A DNA stretch of 64,000 nt from Planctomycetota bacterium (GCA_018242525.1 JAFEBS010000063.1:1-64000), one strand, 5' to 3'. Positions 8,856 through 18,205 are shown, numbered from the stretch's first letter. Numbers and translations are program-made. Notes: generated by a model not told the origin, from the letters alone.

Positions 8856-9871
8856 AGCGGCCTGCTGTTCGCCTGATCGTGCTTTCCGTGATCCTGCTGG
8901 TGGCCGCGATCCTCAGCCTGGGTGTCGGCGCGGTGACCATTTCACCGGGCCGGATTCTGCAGGTCGTGACGAATCGCACCGCTGGCGCAGCCGCATCAAC
9001 AGAACTGACAATCCTCTGGGAACTACGGTTGCCGCGTTTGCTGCTCGCCTGTTTTGTCGGATCCGGCCTGGGCATGGCGGGGGCTGGGTATCAGGGGCTG
9101 TTCCGCAATCCGCTGGCGGATCCGTTTGTGATCGGGGCTTCCAGTGGTGCGGCCCTGGGGGCGACGCTGGCGATCGTCACTGGCTGGCAGGGTTCCATCC
9201 TGGGACTGGCCTGCATCCCCGGCGCATCGCTGGTGGGGTCCCTGGTGGCGGTGGCGATCGTCTACAGCATTGCCTCGGTGGGGCGGCAAGTTGCGATGGT
9301 GTCGCTGCTGCTGGCTGGTGTGGCACTCAGCAGCATGCTGGGGGCGATTGTGTCGCTGCTGATGTTCCTGCACGAAGAGAAGCTGATGACGATCTTCAGC
9401 TGGTTGATGGGAAGTCTTTCGGGCCGTGGATGGAGCGCACTCTGGTCGTCCGCCCCGCTCATCCTGACAGGCGGTTTCCTGTTGTGGATGCATTCCCGCG
9501 CCCTGGATGCGTTGACGTTTGGCGAAGAATCGGCGGCTTCTCTGGGATTGGAGATGAATCGCTTTCGTGCGACCATTGTCCTGTCGGCCAGTCTGATCAC
9601 GGCGGCGAGTGTGGCGGGAGGGGGCATCATCGGGTTCGTCGGATTGATTGCGCCGCACATGGCCCGGTCGCTGGTGGGGGCGCGGCATGTGATGGTTATT
9701 CCGATGAGTGGTCTGCTGGGTGCCTTGCTGCTGCTGCTGGCGGACGATGTCGCCCGTACCATTGTGGCGCCGTCTGAACTGCCGGTCGGCATTGTGACAG
9801 CACTGATGGGCTGCCCGTTCTTTCTCTTCCTGCTGAAAACTCGACAACGCGAGTTGGGAGTGGGGCCGTGA
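8852..9871 (+). CDS. btuC: FecCD-family ABC permease, probable cobalamin permease (BtuC-like)
   Basis: This 339-residue inner-membrane permease has about ten hydrophobic segments, as expected for BtuC/FecCD proteins. Family motifs include LRLPRLLLACFVGSGLGMAGAGYQGLFRNPLADP in the first third and GFVGLIAPHMAR near residue 265, the coupling segment that contacts the ATPase. It begins with an ATGA overlap with btuF and ends in a four-base overlap with the ATPase gene. Corrinoid specificity is inferred from position. Confidence 0.92.
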   Translation: MKRPAVRLIVLSVILLVAAILSLGVGAVTISPGRILQVVTNRTAGAAASTELTILWELRLPRLLLACFVGSGLGMAGAGYQGLFRNPLADPFVIGASSGAALGATLAIVTGWQGSILGLACIPGASLVGSLVAVAIVYSIASVGRQVAMVSLLLAGVALSSMLGAIVSLLMFLHEEKLMTIFSWLMGSLSGRGWSALWSSAPLILTGGFLLWMHSRALDALTFGEESAASLGLEMNRFRATIVLSASLITAASVAGGGIIGFVGLIAPHMARSLVGARHVMVIPMSGLLGALLLLLADDVARTIVAPSELPVGIVTALMGCPFFLFLLKTRQRELGVGP

Positions 9872-10677
9872 ATTCAATTCAGGCGAAAGGACTGACGTGC
9901 GGCTATGATCACCGCAAAGTGCTGGAATTCTTGTCGCTGTCTGCCAGGGCCGGTGAAGTCCTGGTCCTGCTGGGTCCCAACGGTGCCGGGAAGACGACAT
10001 TGCTGCGTGCGCTGGCTCGGATCCTTCGTCCGATGGCTGGCACGGTGTTGCTGGAAGATCGGGACATCTGGCAATTGAAGGCCGACGAGGCCGCACAGCG
10101 AATCGCTCTGATGCCGCAGAGTGAACGTCGCGACTGGCCGCTAACGGTCGAAGAGTCGATCATGCTGGGACGCACGCCGCATCGTGGCTGGTACGCTCAG
10201 TTTAGCGCCGAAGATCGCCGGACGGTGGAGTCGTCGCTGGCCAGCACCGAGCTGCTCGAATTGCGTCACCGTCCGATTACGGAGCTTTCCGGAGGCGAGT
10301 GGCGGCGGATGATTTTTGCCCGGGCGCTCGCCCAGCAGGCCAGCGTGCTGCTTCTCGACGAACCCACCGCTGGACTCGATCTGAAATACCAGCACGAAGT
10401 CCTGCGACTGGTTTGTGAACTCGCCAGGACCCGGCAGATGACGGTCGTCGTGACTCTGCACGATCTGAACCACGCGGCGCTGTACGGCAGTCGACTGGCG
10501 GTCATCGCTGAGCATACGATTGTGGCCGTCGGGACGCCGCACGAAGTGATGACGGTTGAGCTGATTCAACGGGTCTATGACGTGCCTGTGACGATTATCC
10601 CGCATCCCGCTTATGGAAGTCCGATGGTGGTCCCGTTGCTGGAACAGGTGACTCTCGCGCCGCGAGATCAAACATGA
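9868..10677 (+). CDS. btuD: ABC transporter ATPase, probable cobalamin importer (BtuD-like)
   Basis: This 269-residue nucleotide-binding subunit would power corrinoid import with BtuC and BtuF. Seen motifs are Walker A LLGPNGAGKTT near residue 35, the Q-loop segment IALMPQSERRDWPLTVEE, signature ITELSGGEWRRMIFARALAQ, Walker B VLLLDEPTAGLDL and the switch His in VTLHDLNHA. It uses a GTG start overlapping the btuC stop, and its stop overlaps the cbiB ATG. All are typical of the iron-siderophore/B12 group of ATPases. Confidence 0.92.
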   Translation: MNSIQAKGLTCGYDHRKVLEFLSLSARAGEVLVLLGPNGAGKTTLLRALARILRPMAGTVLLEDRDIWQLKADEAAQRIALMPQSERRDWPLTVEESIMLGRTPHRGWYAQFSAEDRRTVESSLASTELLELRHRPITELSGGEWRRMIFARALAQQASVLLLDEPTAGLDLKYQHEVLRLVCELARTRQMTVVVTLHDLNHAALYGSRLAVIAEHTIVAVGTPHEVMTVELIQRVYDVPVTIIPHPAYGSPMVVPLLEQVTLAPRDQT

Positions 10678-11621
10678 ATGCAGTTCACAGTCAGATCCTG
10701 ATCCTGGGGATGGCGGTCCTGCTGGATCTGGTCCTGGGAGAACCGCCGACCGCAGTTCATCCTGTCGCCTGGATGGGGTCCGTCATTTCGTTTGTCCGAA
10801 AGCGAGCCCCCCGGCAGGGCCGTGTGTGGCCGTTTGTGGCAGGACTGCTTCTGATGTTGATTGGCTGCACGGTGCTGGCTGTCGGCGGGACTTTACTGCT
10901 ACGAGGAGTTGCGAATCTTCCGCAACCCCTGGCTCTGCTGCTGACTGCCTTGCTGTTAAAGACGACCTTTTCAATTCGCGGTCTGTGGAACGCGGGACGC
11001 GAAGTGCAAAGCGTCCTCGTCACCGGAGACCTGCCCGAAGCACGGAAGCGGCTGAGTTGGCATCTGGTCAGCCGCGATACATCGTCGTTGAATGAATCCC
11101 AGGTGGCTGCGGCGACGATTGAATCGCTGTCTGAAAACGCCAGTGATTCGATTTTGGCACCCCTGTTGGCATTCGCGATCGCGGGCCTGCCGGGTGCACT
11201 GGTCTATCGATTTATCAATACCTGCGACGCGATGCTGGGGTATCGCGATTCAGAACGGGAATGGCTGGGCAAGGCACCAGCGCGGCTGGACGACCTAGCG
11301 AACCTGATTCCGGCACGCGTCACGGCGCTGCTGCTGATCACGGCCGGGGCGATGATGCTGCAGAATCCCGTGCGGGCGATCCATGTCTGGTGCCGTGATC
11401 GCCGACGGACGGCCAGCCCGAATGCCGGGCATCCGATGAGTGCCACAGCGGGGGTACTGTGTGTCGAACTGGAAAAGGTCGGTCATTATCGACTTGGTTC
11501 CGGCTTTCGCCTGCCCGATGTCACCGATGTGGTGCGCGTCCGGCAACTTCTTCTGATCACAGCCGGGCTGGCCTGCATGGGCGCGATTGGCCTGATCCTG
11601 GCCGTAAACGGAGGTACTTGA
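10674..11621 (+). CDS. cbiB: Adenosylcobinamide-phosphate synthase (CbiB/CobD type)
   Basis: CbiB is a membrane enzyme that amidates adenosylcobyric acid with aminopropanol phosphate to form adenosylcobinamide phosphate. The 315-residue protein has the family start LLDLVLGEPPTAVHPVAWMG, several hydrophobic helices, SENASDSILAPLL in the middle and RTASPNAGHPMSATAGVL toward the C-terminus. It joins the CobQ product to the product of CobD (threonine-phosphate decarboxylase), whose gene follows with a one-base overlap but is broken in this window. Confidence 0.94.
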   Translation: MNAVHSQILILGMAVLLDLVLGEPPTAVHPVAWMGSVISFVRKRAPRQGRVWPFVAGLLLMLIGCTVLAVGGTLLLRGVANLPQPLALLLTALLLKTTFSIRGLWNAGREVQSVLVTGDLPEARKRLSWHLVSRDTSSLNESQVAAATIESLSENASDSILAPLLAFAIAGLPGALVYRFINTCDAMLGYRDSEREWLGKAPARLDDLANLIPARVTALLLITAGAMMLQNPVRAIHVWCRDRRRTASPNAGHPMSATAGVLCVELEKVGHYRLGSGFRLPDVTDVVRVRQLLLITAGLACMGAIGLILAVNGGT

Positions 11622-11824
11622 TGCGCGACTCCCGACCGGAAGTTCTGGTACTTTCCGATGTCGTTCACGGTGCCGTCAATCATCGGGAACTGGCAGCACT
11701 CGAGATTGACCCGACGTCGGTTCTGGATTTCAGTGCCGGCGTCAACCCGTTCGGGCCGTCGCCGCGAGTCACCGGGGCGATTCCTTGTCTCTATGAAAAA
11801 GGCGATTGCTCTGACTTTCAATGA
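11621..11824 (+). pseudogene. cobD: Truncated threonine-phosphate decarboxylase (cobD remnant)
   Basis: Only the first 50 or so residues of a PLP-dependent L-threonine-O-3-phosphate decarboxylase remain. The segment HGAVNHRELAALEIDPTSVL followed by DFSAGVNPFGPSPRV matches the N-terminus of the CobD/histidinol-phosphate aminotransferase-like family, which is normally about 330-360 residues long. After VTG the translation becomes unrelated and stops at 11824. The PLP lysine and all of the active site are missing. A GGAGGT ribosome site and a one-base overlap with cbiB show that the gene start is original. The break coincides with a repeat piece at 11794-11815. A functional copy may exist elsewhere in the genome. 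Confidence 0.8.
11794..11815. repeat. Repeat fragment at the cobD break
   Basis: These 22 bases match 24660-24681 (the right arm of the inverted-repeat element at 24538-24677) at 20 of 22 positions, sharing TGAAAAAGGCGAT and GCTCTG. The match begins where cobD homology ends, so a rearrangement through this repeat family probably broke the gene. The following 230 bases up to scpB hold no recognisable gene. Confidence 0.6.
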
Positions 11825-12053
11825 CCGATCTTGACCCTGTGCTCCGATCAGAACTATCCTTCCCCGGTTCTTGCCCTGGCGAGTTTCGCCCAAGTGGCTC
11901 TTACTTTAGCCATGTCACGCGAAGCGTCAGCGAGACAGGTATCGGGAAACGCCGTTAATTCCCTCACTCGCTGAAGTTTCGGGTAAGTGACGAAAGTGGT
12001 ATTGGGCGTTGTCCCACCCGCTATCAGGAATCGTGCAGGAAGGAGTCGTTCTG

Positions 12054-12926
12054 ATGTCCATGGCCGAAGACGATGATCCCCAGGACGATTCCTTTTGGGG
12101 ACAGCTCGACCAACCGGCAGAAGCGGCAGACTGGGCTGGTGATGAGCTGGAAGAAGCGTATCTGCGAGCCATGGAGGTTTTGGAAGCTTCTGATGCCCAG
12201 TTTCCAGACTTACCGCCTGTTCCCGTGCCTTCCAATGACTTGGACGTCCAGGACGCAACCAGTGACAGCGATCCCGCGGGTTCCTGGAATGCACCCGCCG
12301 ACGTCTTTCCGGATCGGATCGAACCATCCGTCTTGCAGGCCGAACTGACCGAACTCTCCGACGACACCGCCCGGCGGCAGGATTCCGCGCCGAAAGCCAT
12401 AACTGCGGTAACGCCGCGGCAGATTCTGGAGGCGTTGCTGTTTGTCGGTGGTGAACCACTGACGACACGAAAGATGAGCAATGTGCTGCGGGGCGAGTTT
12501 TCCGCCGAATACATCGAAGCCTTGCTCGACGAACTCAATTCACTCTATTCCCGCGAAGGCCGTCCGTACGAAGTCCGACTGGGAGAAGGGGGGTATCGTC
12601 TGACGTTGCGCGAGGAATTCGAGCGAATCCGGCGCAAATCCTACGGCCTGGGCCCCAAGGAAGTAAAATTGTCGCAGGAGGCGATCGAGGTCCTGGCGAT
12701 TGTTGCCTACCACCAACCGACGACCGCGGCGGCTGTTGAAGAACGGGGCAAGCCGGGTTGCGGCGCAGTGTTGCGTCAATTGCTCCGCCGGGAGTTGATC
12801 GCGGTCGAGCGGACCGCCGGCAAACAACGCGAAGTGGTTTATCGCACGACACCGCGATTCCTGTCGTTGTTTGGGATCCGAAGCCTGAACGAACTGCCCC
12901 GTCTGGAACAGGTTGCCTACAAATAG
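12054..12926 (+). CDS. scpB: Segregation and condensation protein B (ScpB)
   Basis: ScpB is a winged-helix kleisin partner that works with SMC and ScpA in chromosome condensation and segregation. In this 290-residue protein the conserved domain begins near residue 122 with PRQILEALLFVGGEPLTTRK and includes LSQEAIEVLAIVAYHQP and the late RGKPGCGAVLRQLLRRELI wing. The first 120 residues form an acidic, Asp/Glu/Pro-rich extension of unknown role. The ATG at 12054 follows AGGAAGGAG, a strong ribosome site. scpA is not adjacent, unlike in many bacteria. Confidence 0.92.
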   Translation: MSMAEDDDPQDDSFWGQLDQPAEAADWAGDELEEAYLRAMEVLEASDAQFPDLPPVPVPSNDLDVQDATSDSDPAGSWNAPADVFPDRIEPSVLQAELTELSDDTARRQDSAPKAITAVTPRQILEALLFVGGEPLTTRKMSNVLRGEFSAEYIEALLDELNSLYSREGRPYEVRLGEGGYRLTLREEFERIRRKSYGLGPKEVKLSQEAIEVLAIVAYHQPTTAAAVEERGKPGCGAVLRQLLRRELIAVERTAGKQREVVYRTTPRFLSLFGIRSLNELPRLEQVAYK

Positions 12927-13146
12927 TTCCGGCCGCTGGTTTCAGAAATTCACCGTCGCCAGCCCCGGGGCTGATCCTCAACGCCTGCACAGTCAGTCGG
13001 GCTCGGGACGGTTGGTCGCAATCGTGAATTCAGGAAGAATGAACTGCTGGAAGCCTGTTTTACGGGGTGGCCGCCTCCGTAGAATCTGTAGAGTTCCCGC
13101 CAGCAGGTTCTCATGTCCCAGCGAATTCCTTTTTCGGTGACGCAGC

Positions 13147-14688
13147 ATGCATCCCCCACGTGTCGGACCGTACTTAATCGATCGCAAGATTGGTGCCGGT
13201 GGCATGGGAACAGTTTACGTCGGCACGCACGAACAGACCGGTCAAGTCGCCGCCATCAAGGTGTTGCCGGCTTCGATGTCTCGTGAAGATGGGTTCGTCC
13301 TGCGTTTTAATCGTGAAATCGAGGCACTTCAGCGGTTGAATCACGCCAACATCGTCAAGTTCTTCGAGAGCGGGACGGAAGACGACGAAACGTACTACTA
13401 TGCCATGGAATATATTGAGGGCGAAACGCTGACAATTCGATTGCGTCGCGACCGGCGCATTTCGTGGCAGGAGACGATTCAGCTCGGGATCCAGATCTGC
13501 GCCGGCCTGAAACACGCCCATGACGTCGGCGTCGTTCATCGGGACCTGAAGCCGTCCAACCTGCTGATTTCCAAAGAGGGGGTCGTCAAGATTACCGATT
13601 TCGGTGTGGCCCAGGTCTTCGCCGCCCAGCAATTGACCATCACCGGAGCCATCATCGGGACGGCGGAATACATGTCGCCCGAACAGGTGGAAGGGCGCCG
13701 CGCCGATCGACGCAGCGACCTGTACTCGATGGGGGCGGTCCTGTACACGATGCTGGTGGGACAGCCGCCGTTCGCCAACGGGACCGTCGCCGAGATCATG
13801 CAAAAGCAGCGATACGGACGGTTTGACCCTCCCCGCAGTTATGTTCCAGAGGTCCCGTCCTGGCTGGATGCGATTGTCTGCCAATTGCTGGAAAAGAATC
13901 CCGAAAAACGCATCCCGGATGCCTATGTCGCCTCGCGCCGCCTGCAGGGCGTCGCCAGGAAGGTCGAGCTGAAGAATTCCGTCGAAGGACCTCTGGCCGA
14001 CAATGAGACTCGGCTGGACGGTCCCCTGGCAGGAGGCCGGTTGGGGGCGACGCTTGTCCGGGACTTGATGCGCGCCCAGTCTGCCAACGATGAACCGAAT
14101 TCCGCTGTTGAACGGATGATGAACAACGTTTGGGTCCTGATCACACTGCTGGTCCTGGTCCTGGGGGGGCTGGTCTGGTTCTGGCCGACCGGGACTTCGG
14201 ACTCGATTGGTGTGGGGCCCGATTCGGAACCGGAGCGAATCCTGTTGATGGCACGTCGACGATGGAAAAACGGGGACGCCGCCGGAGCGAAGCGGGAATT
14301 GGAAGCTCTTCGAACCGTGATTGCCGGTGACGAAGCCTTTGCGGCCCGAGTAAAGGAAGTCGACAAATTACTGTCCACGATCCGCAGCCAGCGGCCGACG
14401 TTTCCTCAGGCCTTTATGAGTGACGCGATCCGCCGTGCGGCGGCCGTCCGCAGAACGGATCCCGTTCAAGCCCGGTCCATTTTACAGGGACTGTTGACGC
14501 TCTATGAGAATGATGGTTCGCTCAGCAAGCAGATTCGCGAAGTCCAGGCGATGCTCGATTCGCTCCCTGGGGCAATCGTCACCGGATCGACACCTCCCGA
14601 TTCGGCAACTCCGGTCGAAGCCGGAGCGGTCGATGCCTCTTCCCCCACGAATTCCGTTCGAGATCCATCCAATCAGGATCTGAAGTAA
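13147..14688 (+). CDS. Membrane-anchored Ser/Thr protein kinase (PknB/Hanks type)
   Basis: The 513-residue protein has a cytoplasmic Hanks-type kinase domain (about residues 8-275). The Gly loop is IGAGGMGTVYVG, the ATP Lys is K38 in AAIKV, the catalytic loop is VHRDLKPSN (Asp near 133), the metal motif is DFG (Asp near 151), and the activation segment ends GTAEYMSPEQ. A linker leads to one membrane segment at about residues 325-345, then a helical C-terminal part of about 170 residues that would lie outside the cytoplasm and has no recognised sensor fold. Its stop overlaps the next ABC ATPase start by one base, suggesting a joint transcript. Substrate is unknown. Confidence 0.9.
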   Translation: MHPPRVGPYLIDRKIGAGGMGTVYVGTHEQTGQVAAIKVLPASMSREDGFVLRFNREIEALQRLNHANIVKFFESGTEDDETYYYAMEYIEGETLTIRLRRDRRISWQETIQLGIQICAGLKHAHDVGVVHRDLKPSNLLISKEGVVKITDFGVAQVFAAQQLTITGAIIGTAEYMSPEQVEGRRADRRSDLYSMGAVLYTMLVGQPPFANGTVAEIMQKQRYGRFDPPRSYVPEVPSWLDAIVCQLLEKNPEKRIPDAYVASRRLQGVARKVELKNSVEGPLADNETRLDGPLAGGRLGATLVRDLMRAQSANDEPNSAVERMMNNVWVLITLLVLVLGGLVWFWPTGTSDSIGVGPDSEPERILLMARRRWKNGDAAGAKRELEALRTVIAGDEAFAARVKEVDKLLSTIRSQRPTFPQAFMSDAIRRAAAVRRTDPVQARSILQGLLTLYENDGSLSKQIREVQAMLDSLPGAIVTGSTPPDSATPVEAGAVDASSPTNSVRDPSNQDLK

Positions 14689-15509
14689 TGCCACAACGGG
14701 ACTCGTTTAAAAAACCGATGGTGATCGAATCGACATCTGCACCTTTGCCCCCGCTGATCGCTGCACGCCATGTGACGATGGACTATGGTCCGGCCCGCGT
14801 GGTGCTTGAGGGCATTCATTGCGACGTGCAACGTGGTGAATTCGTGGCTCTGCTGGGACCATCCGGTTGCGGAAAATCGACACTGTTGCGCCTGGTGGCG
14901 GGATTGATACCGGTGACGTCCGGTTCATTGACGGTTGGAGGGCAGGATCCAGCCGAGGCACGCCGGTCACAGAAGCTGGCGTTCGTGTTCCAGGATCCCA
15001 ACCTGCTCCCCTGGCGGACTGTCGCGGCCAACATCGCGCTGCCGCTGGAATTGTCTGGACAGACGCGGCAGGAACAGTCCCAAGCGGTGGATGATATCCT
15101 GCCGTTGATTGGGTTGATGCCTGATGACGCCCGTAAACGTCCTCGCAACTTGTCGGGGGGAATGCGGATGCGTGTTTCACTGGCCCGCGCATTGGTGACA
15201 CATCCCGATCTGCTGTTGCTGGATGAACCGTTTGCCGCGCTGGACGATGTGTTGCGGCAGCAATTGAACGAAGAACTGGTCCGGATCTGGCTGGCCCGGT
15301 CCTGGACCGGATTGTTCGTGACACACAACGTCGCCGAAGCGGTGTTTCTGGCGCAGCGAGTAATCGTGATGAGTTCCCGGCCGGGCCGGATCGCGGCCGA
15401 TGTGCGGATTCCCTTTCCCTATCCGCGCGAATCCGAATTGCGAGCCGATCCCGGCTTCGCGCGATTGTGTGGTGACCTCAGTCAGCAATTGAGGGAGGCC
15501 GCACGATGA
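14688..15509 (+). CDS. ABC transporter ATPase, nitrate/sulfonate/taurine type
   Basis: This 273-residue ATPase resembles the SsuB/TauB/NrtD group. Motifs are Walker A LLGPSGCGKSTLLR near residue 54, Q-loop LAFVFQDPNLLPWRTV, signature RNLSGGMRMRVSLARALVTHP, Walker B LLLLDEPFAALDDVLR and the switch His in FVTHNVAEA. The phrase LLPWRTV after the Q-loop is typical of this subgroup. Its start shares a base with the kinase stop and its end overlaps the permease ATG by four bases. No solute-binding protein gene is nearby, so the substrate (sulfonate, nitrate, thiamine precursor or another) cannot be stated. Confidence 0.9.
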   Translation: MPQRDSFKKPMVIESTSAPLPPLIAARHVTMDYGPARVVLEGIHCDVQRGEFVALLGPSGCGKSTLLRLVAGLIPVTSGSLTVGGQDPAEARRSQKLAFVFQDPNLLPWRTVAANIALPLELSGQTRQEQSQAVDDILPLIGLMPDDARKRPRNLSGGMRMRVSLARALVTHPDLLLLDEPFAALDDVLRQQLNEELVRIWLARSWTGLFVTHNVAEAVFLAQRVIVMSSRPGRIAADVRIPFPYPRESELRADPGFARLCGDLSQQLREAAR

Positions 15510-16303
15510 ATACGGTCGTCAATCGGATTCTGCAAATCCTGATGCCGCCGCTAGTGCTGTTCGGGTTGATGTTGCTGGCCTGGCAGAAATGTATCGATCA
15601 CTATCGGATCAAGCCGTACCTGCTCCCGTCGCCACGGGCAGTCTGCAACGCTCTATGGACAGACGCAGCGATGTTGCAGCGGGCCGTCGTCTACACCGGC
15701 TCGGCGGCACTGTGCGGCTTCGTGGCGAGCCTGGTCCTGGGAACGATCATCGCATTTGCCTTTTCTCAATCGCGGATGTTGCGCAGTGCCGGCTATCCCT
15801 ATTTCATCTTTCTGCAGACCGTCCCCATCGTCGCGATCGCCCCGCTGATCGTGCGCTGGTGCGGGAACGGCTTTCAGAGCGTCGTCCTGGTGGCGGGGAT
15901 TCTGAGCCTGTTTCCGATCCTGACCAACGCCACACAGGGCTTGCTGGCGATCGATCCCGACCTGTTTGATCTGTTTCGACTGAACAACGCGTCGCGCTGG
16001 CAGATCCTGTTCAAATTGCGATTTCCCAGTGCTGTTCCGTCCCTCTGTGCCGGTGCCCGCACGTCCAGCGGCCTGGCCGTTGTGGGTTCGATCGTCGGCG
16101 AGTTCTTCGTCGGTCAAAGTACGAAGCATTATGGACTGGGCTACTTGATCGAAGCCACGAACTCCAACGCGCAACTGGATCGACTGTTCGCGGCCGTGCT
16201 GACATCAACGCTGTTCGGCATCTCGATCTTCGCCCTGATCAACCTGGTCAGCATCACGATCCTGAGTCGATGGTACGATGGCCCCGTGGAACAGCGACAA
16301 TGA
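15506..16303 (+). CDS. ABC transporter permease, SsuC/TauC/NrtB type
   Basis: This 265-residue integral membrane protein has about six hydrophobic segments and the binding-protein-dependent transport fold. The early YLLPSPRAV segment is typical of the SsuC/TauC/ThiX group. The EAA-like coupling loop is DLFDLFRLNNASRWQILFK, which lacks the classic EAA--G but sits in the right place. It is translated after the ATPase with a four-base overlap and ends five bases from the convergent permease gene on the other strand. It would form a half-characterised importer with the preceding ATPase. Confidence 0.88.
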   Translation: MNTVVNRILQILMPPLVLFGLMLLAWQKCIDHYRIKPYLLPSPRAVCNALWTDAAMLQRAVVYTGSAALCGFVASLVLGTIIAFAFSQSRMLRSAGYPYFIFLQTVPIVAIAPLIVRWCGNGFQSVVLVAGILSLFPILTNATQGLLAIDPDLFDLFRLNNASRWQILFKLRFPSAVPSLCAGARTSSGLAVVGSIVGEFFVGQSTKHYGLGYLIEATNSNAQLDRLFAAVLTSTLFGISIFALINLVSITILSRWYDGPVEQRQ

Positions 16304-16308
16304 CAGCT

Positions 16309-18012
16309 TCAGTGTTCAACCACGGATAGTTCTTTCCCGCGCGTACAGACACCGAGAACGAAGAATGCGGCAGCCATCAGCAAATAGCCAATCGCGACAT
16401 CCCACGAGCGGTACGACACCGCCGTACTGGCGGCAGTTGAACCGACAAACAGAAAGTCGACGCTGTTGCCATTGAGCTGGTAGGCGTGTGTCAAACCCAT
16501 GGCGGCGCATGCGGCACCGACCACCGACCAGACCCCCGCCGTCATGAATCGTCGGTCAATCAGAAAGGCCGAGATCGCGGCCAGGATCATGCAGGTGAAG
16601 ATGTACCCCTGTTGCAGTGAGATCATGCCGTGCAGCACGAAGTCGCTGACGTTGGCACGAGGGTCGGCGACCACCAGAGCCTGCAATGTCTTTCCGCTCG
16701 CCTTGAAAAAGGCCCCCTGCGTCACGGTAAAGCCCCAGGCTGCGATCGCGGGAAACAAGCCCACGGCAACGGCCGGCGCATGCTCGCGCGGAACGGCTGA
16801 AAAGGCCTGCGCAGTGATGATGATGCCGATCCACAAAACGATCGCAATTCCCGATTCCATCGGTACCAGACTGTTGATCAGGCTGACGGCTCCGGTGCAG
16901 CAAATGAATGTGATGACGACACCATTCAATGTCGAATACCCGGCGCGCGCCCCCAGGGCCTTCCAACCGGGGTGACCAATATAGATTGTCGTCGGAAAAC
17001 AACTTCCGAATAACGCTGCGAAAATCGTCCCCAGGCCGTTGGCCGCCAGCGACGAACGGGTGGAATACTTATCTCCGCCCGCTTCCGCCGATTCGATGTT
17101 CTGAAGGCTGCCGATCAGATTGAACAATCCCATGGGAACAATGACGGACAGCAGGCCAGCCCACTGCGACGGATTGGACAATTGCGCCATGACCCGGTCA
17201 CCGACGAAGGTCGGCCAGTAAAATCCCAGTTCCTGGCGAGCACTCCAAATTCGTGCCGGGTCCATCGCAGATTCAGTCAGCAGTTGCGGTGCCCCCGTCC
17301 AGGCCATTGTCACGCCCGTCAGAATCCAGGAGATGCCGGTACCAAATGCTACAGCGATCAATCCACCGGGCAGATGGAACGGAAACGGCACACGTGCGAA
17401 ATATGTGATCAAGACAATCGCCAGCGGCAACATCGCGATCAGTGGCTTCTGGAAGATCTGTAATGCGAACGACATGGAAATGAATCCGATCGCGATCCCC
17501 GCCAACGTGGACAGCAGCGCGGCTCGTGGCGTGCGGGCTCGAATAGAGTCCGCGACGAACGCTCCGAAGAATTCAATGACTCCACTGCCGACGCAGGCCA
17601 CCAACCCCAGTTCCCAGGCCAGAGTGGCCGCATCTGCCGGTGACAAACCTTTCGCCTTGGCCCTGCTGAATGCCGGTTCCATCACAAAGAAGACGTACAC
17701 CAGCAGCGACGGGGTGTTGATTCCATAGGGCAGGGCCGTGACATCGGTTCGTCCTGTGGCCTGCGCCAGTCGGCGGGCCTGCCACGCGTAAAACAGGTTG
17801 CCGATCAGGATACTGACCGCCGCCCCCGGCAGGATCATGCGGTACAACAGGTAAGCACTGTCACCGGTCATGCCGCACAGGAAGGGGTTTGAGCAGAGTG
17901 TCAGAATCAGCAGCAGCTGAATCAGGTTGTCGACAAACAGCCCAAAAAAGCCGTCCAGATCACGACGGACGAACCACGGGTACAGATTTGCTGGTGGGGG
18001 AGTCTCGTTCAT
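16309..18012 (-). CDS. NCS2-type (xanthine/uracil/vitamin C) permease family protein
   Basis: The 567-residue protein has 12 or more hydrophobic segments and features of the NCS2 nucleobase transporter family: the N-terminal GDSAYLLYRMILPGAAVS region, TALPYGINTPSL (the purine-transporter-like QF-substitute segment), and SVIVPMGLFNLIGSLQNIESAEAGG with acidic residues expected in the substrate site. It resembles family members annotated as xanthine/uracil permeases, but the substrate is uncertain. It is monocistronic and converges on the ABC permease gene, with only five bases between the two stops. Confidence 0.82.
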   Translation of the reverse strand: MNETPPPANLYPWFVRRDLDGFFGLFVDNLIQLLLILTLCSNPFLCGMTGDSAYLLYRMILPGAAVSILIGNLFYAWQARRLAQATGRTDVTALPYGINTPSLLVYVFFVMEPAFSRAKAKGLSPADAATLAWELGLVACVGSGVIEFFGAFVADSIRARTPRAALLSTLAGIAIGFISMSFALQIFQKPLIAMLPLAIVLITYFARVPFPFHLPGGLIAVAFGTGISWILTGVTMAWTGAPQLLTESAMDPARIWSARQELGFYWPTFVGDRVMAQLSNPSQWAGLLSVIVPMGLFNLIGSLQNIESAEAGGDKYSTRSSLAANGLGTIFAALFGSCFPTTIYIGHPGWKALGARAGYSTLNGVVITFICCTGAVSLINSLVPMESGIAIVLWIGIIITAQAFSAVPREHAPAVAVGLFPAIAAWGFTVTQGAFFKASGKTLQALVVADPRANVSDFVLHGMISLQQGYIFTCMILAAISAFLIDRRFMTAGVWSVVGAACAAMGLTHAYQLNGNSVDFLFVGSTAASTAVSYRSWDVAIGYLLMAAAFFVLGVCTRGKELSVVEH

Positions 18013-18205
18013 GCGAAGCAGACTATCGGCGGTGGAAAACCATGTCCAGCCGCACTGGTCGCATCCAGCGGCCCACTACGGAAAATCTGTCACGGTATTA
18101 AAACGGTAGCCCGGCGCCCCAGTTTTAGAGCTGCGATTCATCGCCCGCCGATCAGAAATCGGCGCGGTATACCTTGTGAAGTTTTGTCAGGCCAGGCGGT
18201 TCTCA

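Noticed and set aside
9023..10096. - strand open frame across btuC and btuD
   Set aside because: It spans two overlapping genes with complete transporter motifs and has a Gln/Arg/His-rich, structureless translation.
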